Translations under genes and position numbers: made by a program | Origin: Lachnospiraceae bacterium | GTDB lineage: Bacteria; Bacillota; Clostridia; Lachnospirales; Lachnospiraceae | DNA length: 64,000 nucleotides | NCBI GenBank assembly: GCA_910574185.1 | Contig: CAJSZQ010000018.1 | Span: 1 to 64,000 of the forward strand | Reading direction: 5' to 3' | Shown: positions 38,209 to 50,021 of the stretch, in pieces | Position numbering within the stretch: position 1 is the first letter of the stretch | Layout: each line of letters opens with the position of its first letter | The notes under the pieces: model-generated | What the model was told of the DNA's origin: nothing | Databases searched by the model: none | Seen by the model: only the letters and a program-made list of their open reading frames with translations

Positions 38209-38350
38209 GTAACAGTTCAGCCTTTGGCTTCGCTGTTACGGAATCTGCCCATTCCAAATCGCCTGCGGCGATGGACAGATTCCCTCTTGGCCAAATTTAC
38301 ACATTCTCACGAACTTTGCAGCAAGTGCAAAGTTCTAGGCTGAACTGTTC
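38209..38350. repeat. 143-bp structured repeat family 2, copy 1
   Basis: GTAACAGTTCAGCCT at the left and AGGCTGAACTGTT at the right form terminal inverted repeats. Internal hairpins include GAACTTTGCA/TGCAAAGTTC and a Gly-Cys-rich ATCGCCTGCGGCGAT. Nearly identical to 56060-56201. Frames across it yield a peptide often annotated as a hypothetical protein; I read this as a repeat artefact. Confidence 0.9.
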
Positions 38351-38408
38351 AGATACATCTACTCACTTGCTGAGCCGACCTTGGGAACGCGAATCAGAAA
38401 TGCAAAAA

Positions 38409-39590
38409 TTACAATGAGTACGTCTTCCTTGCAACCCCAAGTTCTTCATTAGCCGGAATCACTTCTATGGTTACCGGTGAATCTTCTCTGGAAATGCATA
38501 CAGTTTCATTTCCCACTGCTTTATTCTTTTCTTCATCCAGCAGGATTCCCATATGTTTCAGTTTCCGGCATATCTTCTCTCTTATAAACGCGTCGTGCTC
38601 TCCGATACCTGCCGTAAATACCAGATGGTCCAGACCTCCAAGTTCTGCATAGTATGCGCCGATATACCGGATGATATCATTACAGAATATCTCAATCGCA
38701 AGCTTAGCCCGTTCGTTTCCGTCCTCTGCCGCTTCTTCTACCAGCCTTAAATCATTGCTGATTCCGGAAATTCCAAATAACCCGCCCTTCTTTATCAGAC
38801 CATGAAGTATCTCGTCAAGCTCCATTCCCTGCTTCTGAAGAAACGGAATAATAAACGGATCTATGTCTCCGCAGCGGTTGGAATGATTGATACCTACTTG
38901 CAGCGAAATTCCAAAGCTGGTATCCACGCTCTTTCCCTCGTCGATGGCACAGAGAGAACAGCTTCCGCCTAAGTGACAGGATATGGTTTTCCCGGTTGAA
39001 CCGTATTTTGATGCAACCGTATCGGACACATATTCATGAGAAGCCCCATGATAGCCCATTCTGCGGATTCCATAAGTTTCATACCATTCATAAGGGATAC
39101 CGTAAATCGCCCGCTCCACCGGAATTGTCTGGTGAAATGCCGTCTCAAAAGCCCCTACCAGCTTCGCCTCCGGTACTAACTCTTGAAATTGGCGGATTGC
39201 ACTGAGATATGGCCCGTTGTGAGCCGGTGCAATGACCATATAGTCCTCCATTCCCTGAAGAACCTCCGGTGTCAGCTCATGTACGCCGTAGTGGTCCTTA
39301 GACAGAACCGTCTTAAATCCCACACGCTCTAACTCTTTCAGATAATCAATTACCTTATGTTCTTTATCCAGCAGACAGTCAAGAAACTTCTGAATCCCGA
39401 TTGTATAGGTAGGAATACACTGTTTCTCCAGCTCTACTTTATATCCTTCCATAGATTCATAATGGAAAATCGCACTATCTTCGCTTCCCACACGCTCAAT
39501 CTTACCAGTTGCCAGTACCTGCTCTTCTGGCATATTAAATAATTTAAACTTCAAAGACGTACTTCCTGCGTTACATACTAATACCTTCAT
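38409..39590 (-). CDS. ackA: Acetate kinase
   Basis: A 393-residue ASKHA-fold kinase converting acetyl-phosphate and ADP to acetate and ATP. N-terminal NAGSTSLKFKL, GYHGASHEYV, SCHLGGSCSLCAI and FTAGIGEHD are family motifs; several positions differ from typical AckA (NAGST for NCGSS, GAS for GTS), so a related acyl kinase is possible. AGGAGG precedes the ATG. No phosphotransacetylase gene is next to it, unlike the usual pta-ackA pair. Confidence 0.88.
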   Translation of the reverse strand: MKVLVCNAGSTSLKFKLFNMPEEQVLATGKIERVGSEDSAIFHYESMEGYKVELEKQCIPTYTIGIQKFLDCLLDKEHKVIDYLKELERVGFKTVLSKDHYGVHELTPEVLQGMEDYMVIAPAHNGPYLSAIRQFQELVPEAKLVGAFETAFHQTIPVERAIYGIPYEWYETYGIRRMGYHGASHEYVSDTVASKYGSTGKTISCHLGGSCSLCAIDEGKSVDTSFGISLQVGINHSNRCGDIDPFIIPFLQKQGMELDEILHGLIKKGGLFGISGISNDLRLVEEAAEDGNERAKLAIEIFCNDIIRYIGAYYAELGGLDHLVFTAGIGEHDAFIREKICRKLKHMGILLDEEKNKAVGNETVCISREDSPVTIEVIPANEELGVARKTYSL

Positions 39591-39683
39591 AGAATCCTCC
39601 TAAATTTTCTGCTATACACAATATACCACATAAAACGATTTCCGCATACTTTTTTCTTATATACAATTTATGTTGATTAAAAT

Positions 39684-39785
39684 GTACTGTTCACATGTCG
39701 CCTGCCGGACGCGGATTGAATTGTCTGCTTAGAGACATGCTCCTGATTCAATCCGCTGTTTGCCAAATAACCTGTGAAATGTAAT
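39684..39785. repeat. Repeat family 1, internally deleted copy E
   Basis: GTACTGTTCACATGTCG through CGGATTGAAT joins directly to TGTCTGCTTAGAGACATGC and on to CTGTGAAATGTAAT. The core is missing, with a different deletion boundary from copy D. It lies between ackA and gdhA in a 316-base gap that also contains the gdhA terminator. Confidence 0.85.
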
Positions 39786-39835
39786 AAAATGAATTTTATG
39801 TACCGGAATGCCCGCAGACAATAAAAAAATCTGTC

Positions 39836-39878
39836 AAAAAGGAGATACACAATACTACGGTATTGCGAATCTCCTTTT
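39836..39878 (-). terminator. Terminator of gdhA
   Basis: On the minus strand AAAAGGAGAT pairs with TATCTCCTTTTT, with an inner CAATAC/GTATTG pairing, then T-rich sequence. Confidence 0.8.
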
Positions 39879-39906
39879 AAATATCTATGCTCGAAAGAAA
39901 GAATCT

Positions 39907-41616
<1,710 letters not shown>

Positions 41617-41679
41617 ATAAGACAGAAAAAGGGTCTTAGAACGCCTGTCTATACGTTCAAATCCCTTTCTCTGTCTTAT
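41617..41679. terminator. Terminator of the TRAP operon
   Basis: ATAAGACAGAAAAAGGG pairs with CCCTTTCTCTGTCTTAT across a 29-base loop, just beyond the dctP stop. Confidence 0.7.
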
Positions 41680-41700
41680 TATAAATTTCTCATCCGTTAA

Positions 41701-42720
41701 CTATTTTTCCTCTGCAATCGCCGTATAAGCTTCAAACAGCTTCTCGCCACACTGCTCTCTCACACTGTCCCACACTGGCTGTGAAAGCTTTTTCATCTCC
41801 TCAAATTCTTCTTCAGAAGGCGTAATAATCTTCATTCCTTCTTTCTCCAGGAAGGTCCTTGCCTCCTCCTTCTTCTGGTCAGAAATCTCATAGGAATCCT
41901 GCTGGGCCTTCGTCGCCGCCTGTCGTATAATTTCCTGCTGCTCGTCAGAAAGCTTATTCATAAATACGTCGCTTACAATCAGTGTAACCAAATCCGGAAC
42001 TGCATTGGTCTCAATCAAATTCTGCTGCTGCTCATACAGCTTCGCTGTAACAATCAGCGCGTAGGCATTTTCCTGTGCGTCAATCGTTCCCTGCTGAAGT
42101 CCGATATATACCTCAGAAAACGTCATAGGCGTAGGATTAGCCCCAACGCCTTTCCAGTACTGGATATGGTATTTATTTTCCATAACGCGAATCTTCTGTC
42201 CCTTGATGGAATCAATACCCGAATAATTACCGTTCATAGTCATAACCCGGAATCCCTGGTCTGTAATCCCCAGAAGCTGATATCCCGCGTCCTGATAAAT
42301 ATCGCGGAAATTCTGCATCAATTCATCATCGCCTAAGTTTTCTCGAACCGTCTCAATATCCGTATAACAGCAGGGCGTATCAAATACACAGAGCTCCGGC
42401 ATATAACTCACCTGCGGCGAAGGCGACTGTACAACAAAGGGAATGTCTCCATCCTTACAGGTCTCCATCAGCTCCGTATCCGTACCAAGCGTGCTGTCTG
42501 TGTAAACCTGTATCCGCATCTCGCCGTCGCTCATCTCATAAACATAATCTGCAAATCTCTGGGCAAATGTATTCGTAACCGTCTCACCGGAACTACAAGT
42601 AGCAAGAGGCCATGCGTAGGTCTGTCCCCCATCCTTATTGCCGCACGCTGTTCCAAGCATACACGCACACAGTAACACAGCAATAAAACTCAACCGTTTT
42701 ATTCTATTTTTCATTATCAT
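41701..42720 (-). CDS. dctP: TRAP transporter solute-binding lipoprotein
   Basis: A 339-residue DctP-family receptor with signal and lipobox LGTAC (C26). The core includes GIDSIKGQKIRVMENKYH and the ligand-arginine region; GLQQGTIDAQENA is the family hinge motif. GGAGG precedes the start (codon 1 or 3). It hands a carboxylate-type ligand to DctQM; the ligand is unknown. Last gene of the operon. Confidence 0.94.
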   Translation of the reverse strand: MIMKNRIKRLSFIAVLLCACMLGTACGNKDGGQTYAWPLATCSSGETVTNTFAQRFADYVYEMSDGEMRIQVYTDSTLGTDTELMETCKDGDIPFVVQSPSPQVSYMPELCVFDTPCCYTDIETVRENLGDDELMQNFRDIYQDAGYQLLGITDQGFRVMTMNGNYSGIDSIKGQKIRVMENKYHIQYWKGVGANPTPMTFSEVYIGLQQGTIDAQENAYALIVTAKLYEQQQNLIETNAVPDLVTLIVSDVFMNKLSDEQQEIIRQAATKAQQDSYEISDQKKEEARTFLEKEGMKIITPSEEEFEEMKKLSQPVWDSVREQCGEKLFEAYTAIAEEK

Positions 42721-42738
42721 GAGCCCTCCATCCTATCA

Positions 42739-44028
42739 TCAAATCAATACCAGGCTGATTGCCGGGATAAATGTAATCAAAAGCAGCGCAATCAAAAACA
42801 TTACGATTAAAGGCATTGCCTTCTTCGCTATCTGCATTACCGGTATTCCCGTCATGGAACTTGCCGCAAACAGATTTACTCCAATTGGCGGCGTCACATA
42901 TCCGATTGCCAGATTTACCACCATCATAACGCCAAAATGGATTCCCGTCATGCCAAATCCCTTTACAATTGGCAAAAGAATCGGCGTCAAAATCAGGATT
43001 GCCGGGGTGGTATCCATAAACATTCCCACAATCAAAAGGAAAAGATTAATTACAATCAGTACCAGAATCTTATTGGTAAAGTTCTCTAATATCCATCCGC
43101 TAACCGTCTGCGGAACCTGCATTAAAGTCAGCACTCTTGAAAATGCAATGGCCGCCGCCATGATAAACAGAATCGGCGCATAACTTCCCACTGCTTCTAC
43201 AAGAAACTTGTGACAGTCCTTAAACTGAATCTCTTTATAAACAAACAGTCCAATGAGCAGCGCATAAAATACAGAAATAACCGCCGCCTCAGTAGGAGAA
43301 GCAATACCACTGTAAATACTGCCCAGAATTATCACCGGTGACAATACAGCAAAAAAACTCTCTCTTAATACTGACACAAAACCTTTGCCATGAAGTTCAT
43401 CAATAAATTCTCCAATTTTTTCTTTATCTTCACCATTCACTTTACAGTAGTATATCGCATAAGCCATCAGAAGCAGGGCAACCAGAATTCCCGGCACGAT
43501 ACCAGCCGTAAACAAATCGCTCACCGATTCCCCGGACGCCAGTCCGTACATGATAAATGGAATACTTGGCGGAATAATAACCCCCAAACTTCCCGCAACA
43601 GCTATCAGCGATACACAGAATTTCTTATCATACCCAAGTCCTAAGAGAATCGGAAGGGTCATACTTCCCACAGCCGCAACCGTCGCAATACCAGACCCAG
43701 AAATTGCTCCGTAAAACAGACAGGTAACCACTACTGCACAGGGAAGGCCCGCGGTCCTTTTGCCAATCATAAAAGCAAACAAATCAAATAAACGTTTGGA
43801 AATACCGCCCTTTGCCATCAGGATTCCCGACAGGATAAACATTGGAACCGCAAGCATAGGGAAACTATTCAGGGCGTTAAACATCGCCCGGACAATATAT
43901 GTAGCGCTTGCTGTAAAAGACTCGTCAAACGCACTGGGAAGCACACAGGCAATCCCCAAAGACATAGAAATTGGAATCGCAAGCAGCAGACACAGACAAA
44001 AAACAAACATTACAACGGCAGCTGACAT
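42739..44028 (-). CDS. dctM: TRAP transporter large permease
   Basis: A 429-residue membrane protein with about 12 segments, the ion-coupled channel of the TRAP system. Motifs include SPTEAAVISVFYAL and TPPIGVNLFAAS. GGAAGG precedes the ATG, and the dctP start lies 18 bases past its stop. Confidence 0.95.
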   Translation of the reverse strand: MSAAVVMFVFCLCLLLAIPISMSLGIACVLPSAFDESFTASATYIVRAMFNALNSFPMLAVPMFILSGILMAKGGISKRLFDLFAFMIGKRTAGLPCAVVVTCLFYGAISGSGIATVAAVGSMTLPILLGLGYDKKFCVSLIAVAGSLGVIIPPSIPFIMYGLASGESVSDLFTAGIVPGILVALLLMAYAIYYCKVNGEDKEKIGEFIDELHGKGFVSVLRESFFAVLSPVIILGSIYSGIASPTEAAVISVFYALLIGLFVYKEIQFKDCHKFLVEAVGSYAPILFIMAAAIAFSRVLTLMQVPQTVSGWILENFTNKILVLIVINLFLLIVGMFMDTTPAILILTPILLPIVKGFGMTGIHFGVMMVVNLAIGYVTPPIGVNLFAASSMTGIPVMQIAKKAMPLIVMFLIALLLITFIPAISLVLI

Positions 44029-44098
44029 CTGTTTCTCACCTTCCTTTCTACTGTAATCCTTTTTGTATTAATATCAACCATTGCCATACTAGCTGACA

Positions 44099-44647
44099 TT
44101 ATTCTTCACCTACCCTTCCATCAACGTGATTCGGCGCGTCTCTCCAGGGCACCGGCTCTTTTCCCATATACTGTCTCACATGCTTCAAAAACTTCTGGAT
44201 GATACGGAACTCACATATCACAAAGCCGAAAAGCGTAATACTCTGTACCGTCCACATAGGGATTCCGCAGGCCGGACTGGTCGCCTGGCTGACATACGCA
44301 GAATGCACATAGCGGTAAGCAAATGGCAGCAGATAAGCAAACAAGATAAATTCCACCACATTTACAAAGGTCTTAAATATGATTTTAATCTTGCCGTCCC
44401 CAATCTTCTCAAATAAATCAATAAATTGCTCAATTTTAATATCCGCACTGTTTTTAACACAGAAACTGATGCTCAGGAAACCTGTCCAAATAAAGCAAAA
44501 ACGTGTAATTTCTTCCGACCACGACAGTGAATTCCCAAGTGCGTACCTTGCAGTTACCTGGATTCCCATAATCATCATCATGACAAACAGAAGTACTGCA
44601 AGGACTGTTTCTTCAAAGTAATTGTTCAGCCACTTGATAACTTTCAT
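44099..44647 (-). CDS. dctQ: TRAP transporter small permease
   Basis: A 182-residue protein with four membrane segments; the family pattern SWSEEITRFCFIWTGFL is near 39-56. AGGAGG precedes the ATG. It is the first gene of dctQ-dctM-dctP, with 70 bases before dctM. No regulator lies beside it. Confidence 0.93.
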   Translation of the reverse strand: MKVIKWLNNYFEETVLAVLLFVMMMIMGIQVTARYALGNSLSWSEEITRFCFIWTGFLSISFCVKNSADIKIEQFIDLFEKIGDGKIKIIFKTFVNVVEFILFAYLLPFAYRYVHSAYVSQATSPACGIPMWTVQSITLFGFVICEFRIIQKFLKHVRQYMGKEPVPWRDAPNHVDGRVGEE

Positions 44648-44795
44648 CCCTTTTCCTCCTTAAATGTTCCCGTTAATAATTTCACACCCTACTATTCTAA
44701 CTGATAAATGCATAATTTTCAATAAATTTCCTTTTTTTTCATGTACATTATCTATAGACTTTTTTCCCTCAATTCATTCTTTTTTTCAATAAATA

Positions 44796-44829
44796 AAGTC
44801 TCTGAACAGATGATATCCAGAGACTTTGT
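44796..44829. terminator. Hairpin between purL and dctQ
   Basis: AAAGTCTCTG pairs with CAGAGACTTT across a 13-base loop, with TGTTATATTTTTA after it on the plus strand. It probably ends purL transcripts on the minus strand, where the A/T flank is weaker. Confidence 0.55.
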
Positions 44830-44906
44830 TATATTTTTATTCAATTCAAATCATCATTCCTGCCGCCATCTAAATATTCGTTATCATAGACAGGATTATT
44901 TATCTG

Positions 44907-47900
44907 CTATTTGAAGTATTCCACGCCGGATTCAAAAATCTTTAAATCCTGCTCTCCATAGATATTTATCGCCACAGAACGTCCCCGCCTCTCAGAATGC
45001 GCCATCTTGCCGAACACCCGGCCATCCGGGCTGGTGATTCCTTCGATGGAACAGTAAGAGCCGTTGATATTCCATTCCTCATCCATACTGATATTCCCGT
45101 CCGGATCACAGTACTGGGTCGCCACCTGTCCATTAACAAGAAGGTTAGCCAGGCATTTTTCGTTTGCCACAAAACGGCCTTCCCCATGGGATGCCGGATT
45201 AACATACACACCGCCGAGTCTGGCCTTCTGAAGCCATGGAGACTTATTGGTCACCACCTTGGTATATACCATTTTGGAAATATGGCGTCCAATTGTGTTA
45301 TACGTCAGCGTTGGGGAATCTGCATCCTGCCCGGTCACTGTGCCGTTCGGCACCAATCCGAGCTTAACCAGAGCCTGAAATCCGTTGCAGATTCCAAGCG
45401 CCAGACCATCCCTCTCATTCAGGAGCTTCTCTACCGCTTCCCGAAGCTTCACATTTTGGAAAGCTGTCGCAAAGAACTTGGCTGAACCATCCGGCTCATC
45501 TCCGGCGCTGAATCCTCCTGGGAACATAATAATCTGTGCCTCGCCGATTGCCTTTTCAAAAACCTCTACCGATTCTCTGATATCTGCCGCATTCCTGTTG
45601 CAGAATACCTTCGTAACCACCTTTGCCCCGGCGCGTTCAAAGGCTCTGGCGCTGTCATACTCACAGTTTGTACCTGGAAATACCGGAACAAATACGGTAG
45701 GCTTCGCAATCTTATGCTTGCAGATATGCACTCTGGAAGCATGGAAGCATCCGTCTTCTCTAAGTTCTCCATCCTCGGATTTTCCCGCTGCAAAAAAGGC
45801 TGTCGCGCCATCCTGGCTGCCGGAATCCGTCTTGAATACTTTCTCTAACGGTTCTTTCCATGCATCCACCGCATCACCTGTCTCAATTATCGTATTGCCA
45901 TAGGTAAACAGTCCATTGTCCGTCACTTCACCGATAACAGTATAAGTAATGCTAAGTTCTCCCACATGTTCCGCCGGAACCTCTGCAATCAAATCACCGA
46001 ATGCCGGCGCAAACAGCTCTCTCGAATCCATATGATGCTCAATCTTTACTCCCATTCCGTTTCCGAAAGCCATCTTGCTGACTGCTGCAATCACGCCATG
46101 GCGGTCCGGCACATAAGCAGAGATAATCTTCCCATTTTGTATATCATCCGAAAATTTCCCATACTGCTCCATTACCTTCTCATATACCGGAAGGTCATTC
46201 TCATCTGTCGGAATGCGGAGCCATACCAACTTGCTGCCTGCTCTTTTCAGCTCCGGTGTAATGATGTCTCTCTCCTTCGCCACATCCACTGCAAAGGATA
46301 CCAGTGTCGGCGGCACGTCAATATCCTCGAAAGTTCCCGACATACTATCCTTGCCTCCAATCGACGGCAGTCCGAATCCCAGCTGAGCGCTGTAAGCGCC
46401 TAAAAGCGCCGTAAACGGATGGCTCCACCGATGCGGGTCTTCTGTCATGCGGCGGAAGTATTCCTGGAAGGTGAAGCGAATCTTCCGGTAATCGCCGCCA
46501 GCGGCTACAATCTTAGCCACAGATTCCGTCACCGCATAGGCCGCGCCATGATATGGACTCCAGCTTGACAAATACGGATCAAATCCATAGCTCATCATGG
46601 TAACTGTATCACAGTCTCCCTTTAACACCGGAAGCTTAGCAACCATTGCCTGGGTCTCCGTAAGCTGATATTTCCCTCCATGAGGCATAAAGACAGAACC
46701 CGCTCCGATGGAGCCGTCAAACATCTCCACCAAACCTTTCTGAGAGCATACATTCAAGTCCCTCAATGTATCCAGCCACTTCTCTTTCACATCTGGTACT
46801 TCCACCTGTTTAATCAAAATGCTGTCCGCTCTGTTCGGAATATCTACCGCAACTTTTGTCTCCTGGCGGGCGCCGTTTGTATCAAGGAATGCCCGGGACA
46901 GATTCACGATTTCTCTGCCTCTCCAGGAAAGCACCAGCCTTGGACTCTCTGTAACAACGGCAACCGAGACAGCCTCAAGATTCTCTTCTGCAGCATATCC
47001 CATAAATTCTTCCACATCCTTCGGATCAATGACAACCGCCATACGCTCCTGAGACTCTGAAATTGCAATCTCGGTTCCGTCAAGACCCGCATATTTCTTC
47101 GGAACCTTGTCCAAATCGACCCGCAAACCGTCCGCCAGCTCGCCAATCGCAACAGATACGCCTCCGGCGCCGAAATCATTACATTTCTTAATCAGTCTGC
47201 TGACCTCTTCTCTGCGGAACAGGCGCTGAATCTTACGCTCAGTAGGCGGATTCCCTTTCTGGACTTCCGCGCCGCAGGTCTTGGTAGACTCCTCCGTATG
47301 AACTTTAGAAGAGCCGGTCGCGCCGCCGCAGCCGTCACGTCCCGTTCGCCCGCCAAGTAAAATAATGACGTCTCCAGGGTCGGAAGTCTCCCGTATCACT
47401 GCACGCCTGGGCGCCGCGCCCATAACCGCGCCAATCTCCATACGCTTCGCCACATAATCAGGATGGTAAATCTCCTTTACCATTCCGGTTGCAAGTCCAA
47501 TCTGATTACCGTAAGAACTGTAACCATGAGCCGCCTCACGCACCAGCTTCTTTTGAGGAAGCTTGCCCTTTAATGTCTCCTTCACAGACCTGGTTGGGTC
47601 TGCCGCTCCGGTTACACGCATTGCCTGATATACATAAGTACGGCCTGATAAGGGGTCGCGAATCGCACCGCCAAGACAAGTTGCCGCACCGCCAAAAGGC
47701 TCAATCTCTGTAGGATGGTTATGGGTCTCATTCTTAAAATTCACCAGCCACTCTTCTTCCGCGCCGTCCACAGTCACCGGAACCACAATACTGCATGCAT
47801 TAATCTCGTCAGATTCTTCCTGATCTTCTAACTTGCCCTCTTTCTTCAGCTTACGCATTGCCATCAGCGCAAGATCCATCAAGCAGACAAATTTATCTTC

Positions 47901-48716
47901 TCTGCCCTGAAAAATTTCACTGTGGTCAGCAAGATACTGCTGATAAGTTCCTTCGATTACTTCTCTGTAATCACCTTCTCCAAAAGAAACATCCTTCAGC
48001 TCCGTAGAAAAAGTAGTATGCCTGCAGTGGTCGGACCAATACGTATCCAGCACACGAACCTCCGTCATGGACGGGTCTCTGTACTCCTCATTCTTAAAAT
48101 AATTCTGAATATGAAGGAAATCCTTAAAAGTCATGGCAAGACCAAGAGAATCATACAACTCCTTCAGTTCATTCTCCTCCATATTCTGAAATCCTTCAAA
48201 TATGATAACATCTTCCGGTTCGTCGAACTTTGTTACCAGTGTATCAGGCTTCTCTTCCTGCGCTTCCCTGGAATCTACCGGATTGATGCAGTGATTCTTC
48301 ACAGCCGTAAGCTCTTCTTCTGAAATACAGTTTCCATCCTTTCCACGAATCACATAGGTAACCGCTGTACGGATAACCGGCTCCTCATCCTCGTTAATAA
48401 ACTGTACACACTGCTCCGCCGAATCCGCTCTCTGGTCAAACTGTCCCGGCAAATACTCTACCGAAAATACGCTGTCCCCCTCCGCTGCCGGTACTTCCTC
48501 TCTCCACAGAATATCCACCGGCGGCTCTGCAAAAATACCATTGCAGGCTTTCTCAAAGGTCTCATCTGAAAGATTCTCCACATCATAGCGGATTAACACA
48601 CGCACGCTCTCCGCATCCTGGATTCCCAGATACCCTCTCATCTCATGCAGCAAATCCTTCGCCTGAATGGCATACTCTGGTTTCTTCTCAACAAATACCC
48701 GTTTTACACTACTCAT
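44907..48716 (-). CDS. purL: Phosphoribosylformylglycinamidine synthase, single chain
   Basis: A 1269-residue enzyme converting FGAR, glutamine and ATP to FGAM. The N-terminal PurS-like part, the two synthetase halves (RVLDTYWSDHCRHTTF near 225-240; GGRTGRDGCGGATGSS near 450-465) and the C-terminal glutaminase are fused. The glutaminase has FPGGFSAGDEPDG and the nucleophile in LALGICNGFQAL. AGGAGG-like GGAGG precedes the ATG. The 46-bp repeat array lies 160 bases upstream of the start. Confidence 0.95.
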   Translation of the reverse strand: MSSVKRVFVEKKPEYAIQAKDLLHEMRGYLGIQDAESVRVLIRYDVENLSDETFEKACNGIFAEPPVDILWREEVPAAEGDSVFSVEYLPGQFDQRADSAEQCVQFINEDEEPVIRTAVTYVIRGKDGNCISEEELTAVKNHCINPVDSREAQEEKPDTLVTKFDEPEDVIIFEGFQNMEENELKELYDSLGLAMTFKDFLHIQNYFKNEEYRDPSMTEVRVLDTYWSDHCRHTTFSTELKDVSFGEGDYREVIEGTYQQYLADHSEIFQGREDKFVCLMDLALMAMRKLKKEGKLEDQEESDEINACSIVVPVTVDGAEEEWLVNFKNETHNHPTEIEPFGGAATCLGGAIRDPLSGRTYVYQAMRVTGAADPTRSVKETLKGKLPQKKLVREAAHGYSSYGNQIGLATGMVKEIYHPDYVAKRMEIGAVMGAAPRRAVIRETSDPGDVIILLGGRTGRDGCGGATGSSKVHTEESTKTCGAEVQKGNPPTERKIQRLFRREEVSRLIKKCNDFGAGGVSVAIGELADGLRVDLDKVPKKYAGLDGTEIAISESQERMAVVIDPKDVEEFMGYAAEENLEAVSVAVVTESPRLVLSWRGREIVNLSRAFLDTNGARQETKVAVDIPNRADSILIKQVEVPDVKEKWLDTLRDLNVCSQKGLVEMFDGSIGAGSVFMPHGGKYQLTETQAMVAKLPVLKGDCDTVTMMSYGFDPYLSSWSPYHGAAYAVTESVAKIVAAGGDYRKIRFTFQEYFRRMTEDPHRWSHPFTALLGAYSAQLGFGLPSIGGKDSMSGTFEDIDVPPTLVSFAVDVAKERDIITPELKRAGSKLVWLRIPTDENDLPVYEKVMEQYGKFSDDIQNGKIISAYVPDRHGVIAAVSKMAFGNGMGVKIEHHMDSRELFAPAFGDLIAEVPAEHVGELSITYTVIGEVTDNGLFTYGNTIIETGDAVDAWKEPLEKVFKTDSGSQDGATAFFAAGKSEDGELREDGCFHASRVHICKHKIAKPTVFVPVFPGTNCEYDSARAFERAGAKVVTKVFCNRNAADIRESVEVFEKAIGEAQIIMFPGGFSAGDEPDGSAKFFATAFQNVKLREAVEKLLNERDGLALGICNGFQALVKLGLVPNGTVTGQDADSPTLTYNTIGRHISKMVYTKVVTNKSPWLQKARLGGVYVNPASHGEGRFVANEKCLANLLVNGQVATQYCDPDGNISMDEEWNINGSYCSIEGITSPDGRVFGKMAHSERRGRSVAINIYGEQDLKIFESGVEYFK

Positions 48717-48876
48717 AAAACTTCCTCCATCTGTTTGGTTGACTGGTTTGCACTCATTAGGCCATTATGCCCTTAATCTTTTTCTATCATAACACGATTT
48801 CTGTTATTACTGTAATTAATATATCTAAATTCTTTCATAAGCTGGTCTAATCTCTTCTCTGGTTAGATGATATTAT

Positions 48877-49112
48877 ATACCCAAGGGCACGCCTAATGGC
48901 CATCCGGCCGTTTTAAGGTATACCTTCCAGGTACCCCATTATCGCCATCCGGCCGTTTATAAGGTATACCTTCCAGGTACCCCATTATCGCCATCCGGCC
49001 GTTTATAAGGTATACCTTCCAGGTACCCCATTATCGCCATCCGGCCGTTTATAAGGTATACCCTCCGGGTACCCCATTATCGCCATTCGGCCGGTTTACA
49101 AGGTATACCTGA
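48877..49112. repeat. 46-bp tandem repeat array (repeat family 3)
   Basis: Five units with starts (GCCATCCGGCCG) at 48899, 48944, 48990, 49036 and 49082, period 45-46. Each unit reads through TATAAGGTATACCTTCC, AGGTACCCCATTATC. The left edge carries the variant GGGCACGCCTAATGGCCAT. There are no unique spacers. The 398 bases between purL and the DUF1461 gene otherwise hold only the purL leader (48717-48876). Confidence 0.92.
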
Positions 49113-49114
49113 TG

Positions 49115-49858
49115 TCATTCAGGAAAGGAGCCGGCTTTCGTGAATGTTCCCGCCGTTCTGCATCTTCTGCTCCACACTGTCCACCCGCCCGCCAGAATAC
49201 CGAAAACAACCAGTCCGCCTGCAAAAAAACTACCGATACGGAGCACAAAGTCGAAAAAGAAGCCTTCCGGCAGCATACGAATCATATAATCCTTTGCCGG
49301 ATCAAAAATCCACAAATCATTATCAAAAAATATCTTATGAAATATGGTGAAGCATTTATTAAAATTCGACGCCATGAATCCCCCTAATACCGCCGTCAGT
49401 ACTCCGAATACTGCCAGTGATACAAAATACGCTCCAGGCAGGACACTTCCCAAATCTGCTTTCCACAAATACAGGAGAACAAGCAGCGCCGCCACTATCC
49501 CAAAAAGGAAATTACGAACCCTTAAGCCGCCCAGAAACAGCTCTTTCACCTCTCCCATATGAAACCTGTCCTGCTCGTTAAAAAAATCCTGCTCTCTGCC
49601 CTCCACCTGCGTGATTACAGAAAGTTCTTCCCTTTCGCCTATTAAGTATGCCATCATCTTATCCGTCACATCCATAATGTCTTCCATCTCCATCGACAGG
49701 CTGTCCGCCACCTGATATTTCTCATACTCTTTCCTGTAAAAACGATATTCCCGGTCTCCGTAAATTGCAATCTGAAAACTGGTGAGCAGTATCACAATAA
49801 TTAAGAGCATCATCGCAATCACCGCCACAATATATGGTAATTTCCGTTTCTTCTTCAT
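49115..49858 (-). CDS. DUF1461 (TIGR01906-type) membrane protein
   Basis: A 247-residue integral membrane protein. One N-terminal segment (about 7-28), an extracellular loop with DVTDKMMAYLIGE, then three to four C-terminal segments match this family of unknown function. I start at ATG 49858, where GGGAGG lies five bases upstream; the longer frame to 50032 reads through a family-3 repeat (peptide YPEGIPYESAEWPLGV) and is an artefact. Confidence 0.87.
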   Translation of the reverse strand: MKKKRKLPYIVAVIAMMLLIIVILLTSFQIAIYGDREYRFYRKEYEKYQVADSLSMEMEDIMDVTDKMMAYLIGEREELSVITQVEGREQDFFNEQDRFHMGEVKELFLGGLRVRNFLFGIVAALLVLLYLWKADLGSVLPGAYFVSLAVFGVLTAVLGGFMASNFNKCFTIFHKIFFDNDLWIFDPAKDYMIRMLPEGFFFDFVLRIGSFFAGGLVVFGILAGGWTVWSRRCRTAGTFTKAGSFPE

Positions 49859-49925
49859 AACATCCTCCCTGATTTTCATGCGTATTCCATTGTCATCTCT
49901 CTTATTTTCCCTTATAATGTCCATA

Positions 49926-49990
49926 AAAGTATACCCTCCGGGCACACCTAATGGCCATTCGGCCGATTCATAAGGTATACCCTCCGGGTA
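49926..49990. repeat. Repeat family 3, single copy
   Basis: AGTATACCCTCCGGGCAC, CCTAATGGCCATTCGGCCG and AAGGTATACCCTCCGGGTA, between the divergent DUF1461 and LysR genes. Confidence 0.85.
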
Positions 49991-50021
49991 TGATAAAACA
50001 AACGAAAACGAGGAAAATATT

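Noticed and set aside
38145..38417. Small protein across repeat family 2 (also at 55984-56241)
   Set aside because: The same peptide arises from both repeat copies; no ribosome site, and the DNA is dominated by hairpins.
48899..49112. CRISPR array
   Set aside because: Units of 45-46 bases follow each other with no unique spacers, and no cas genes are near.
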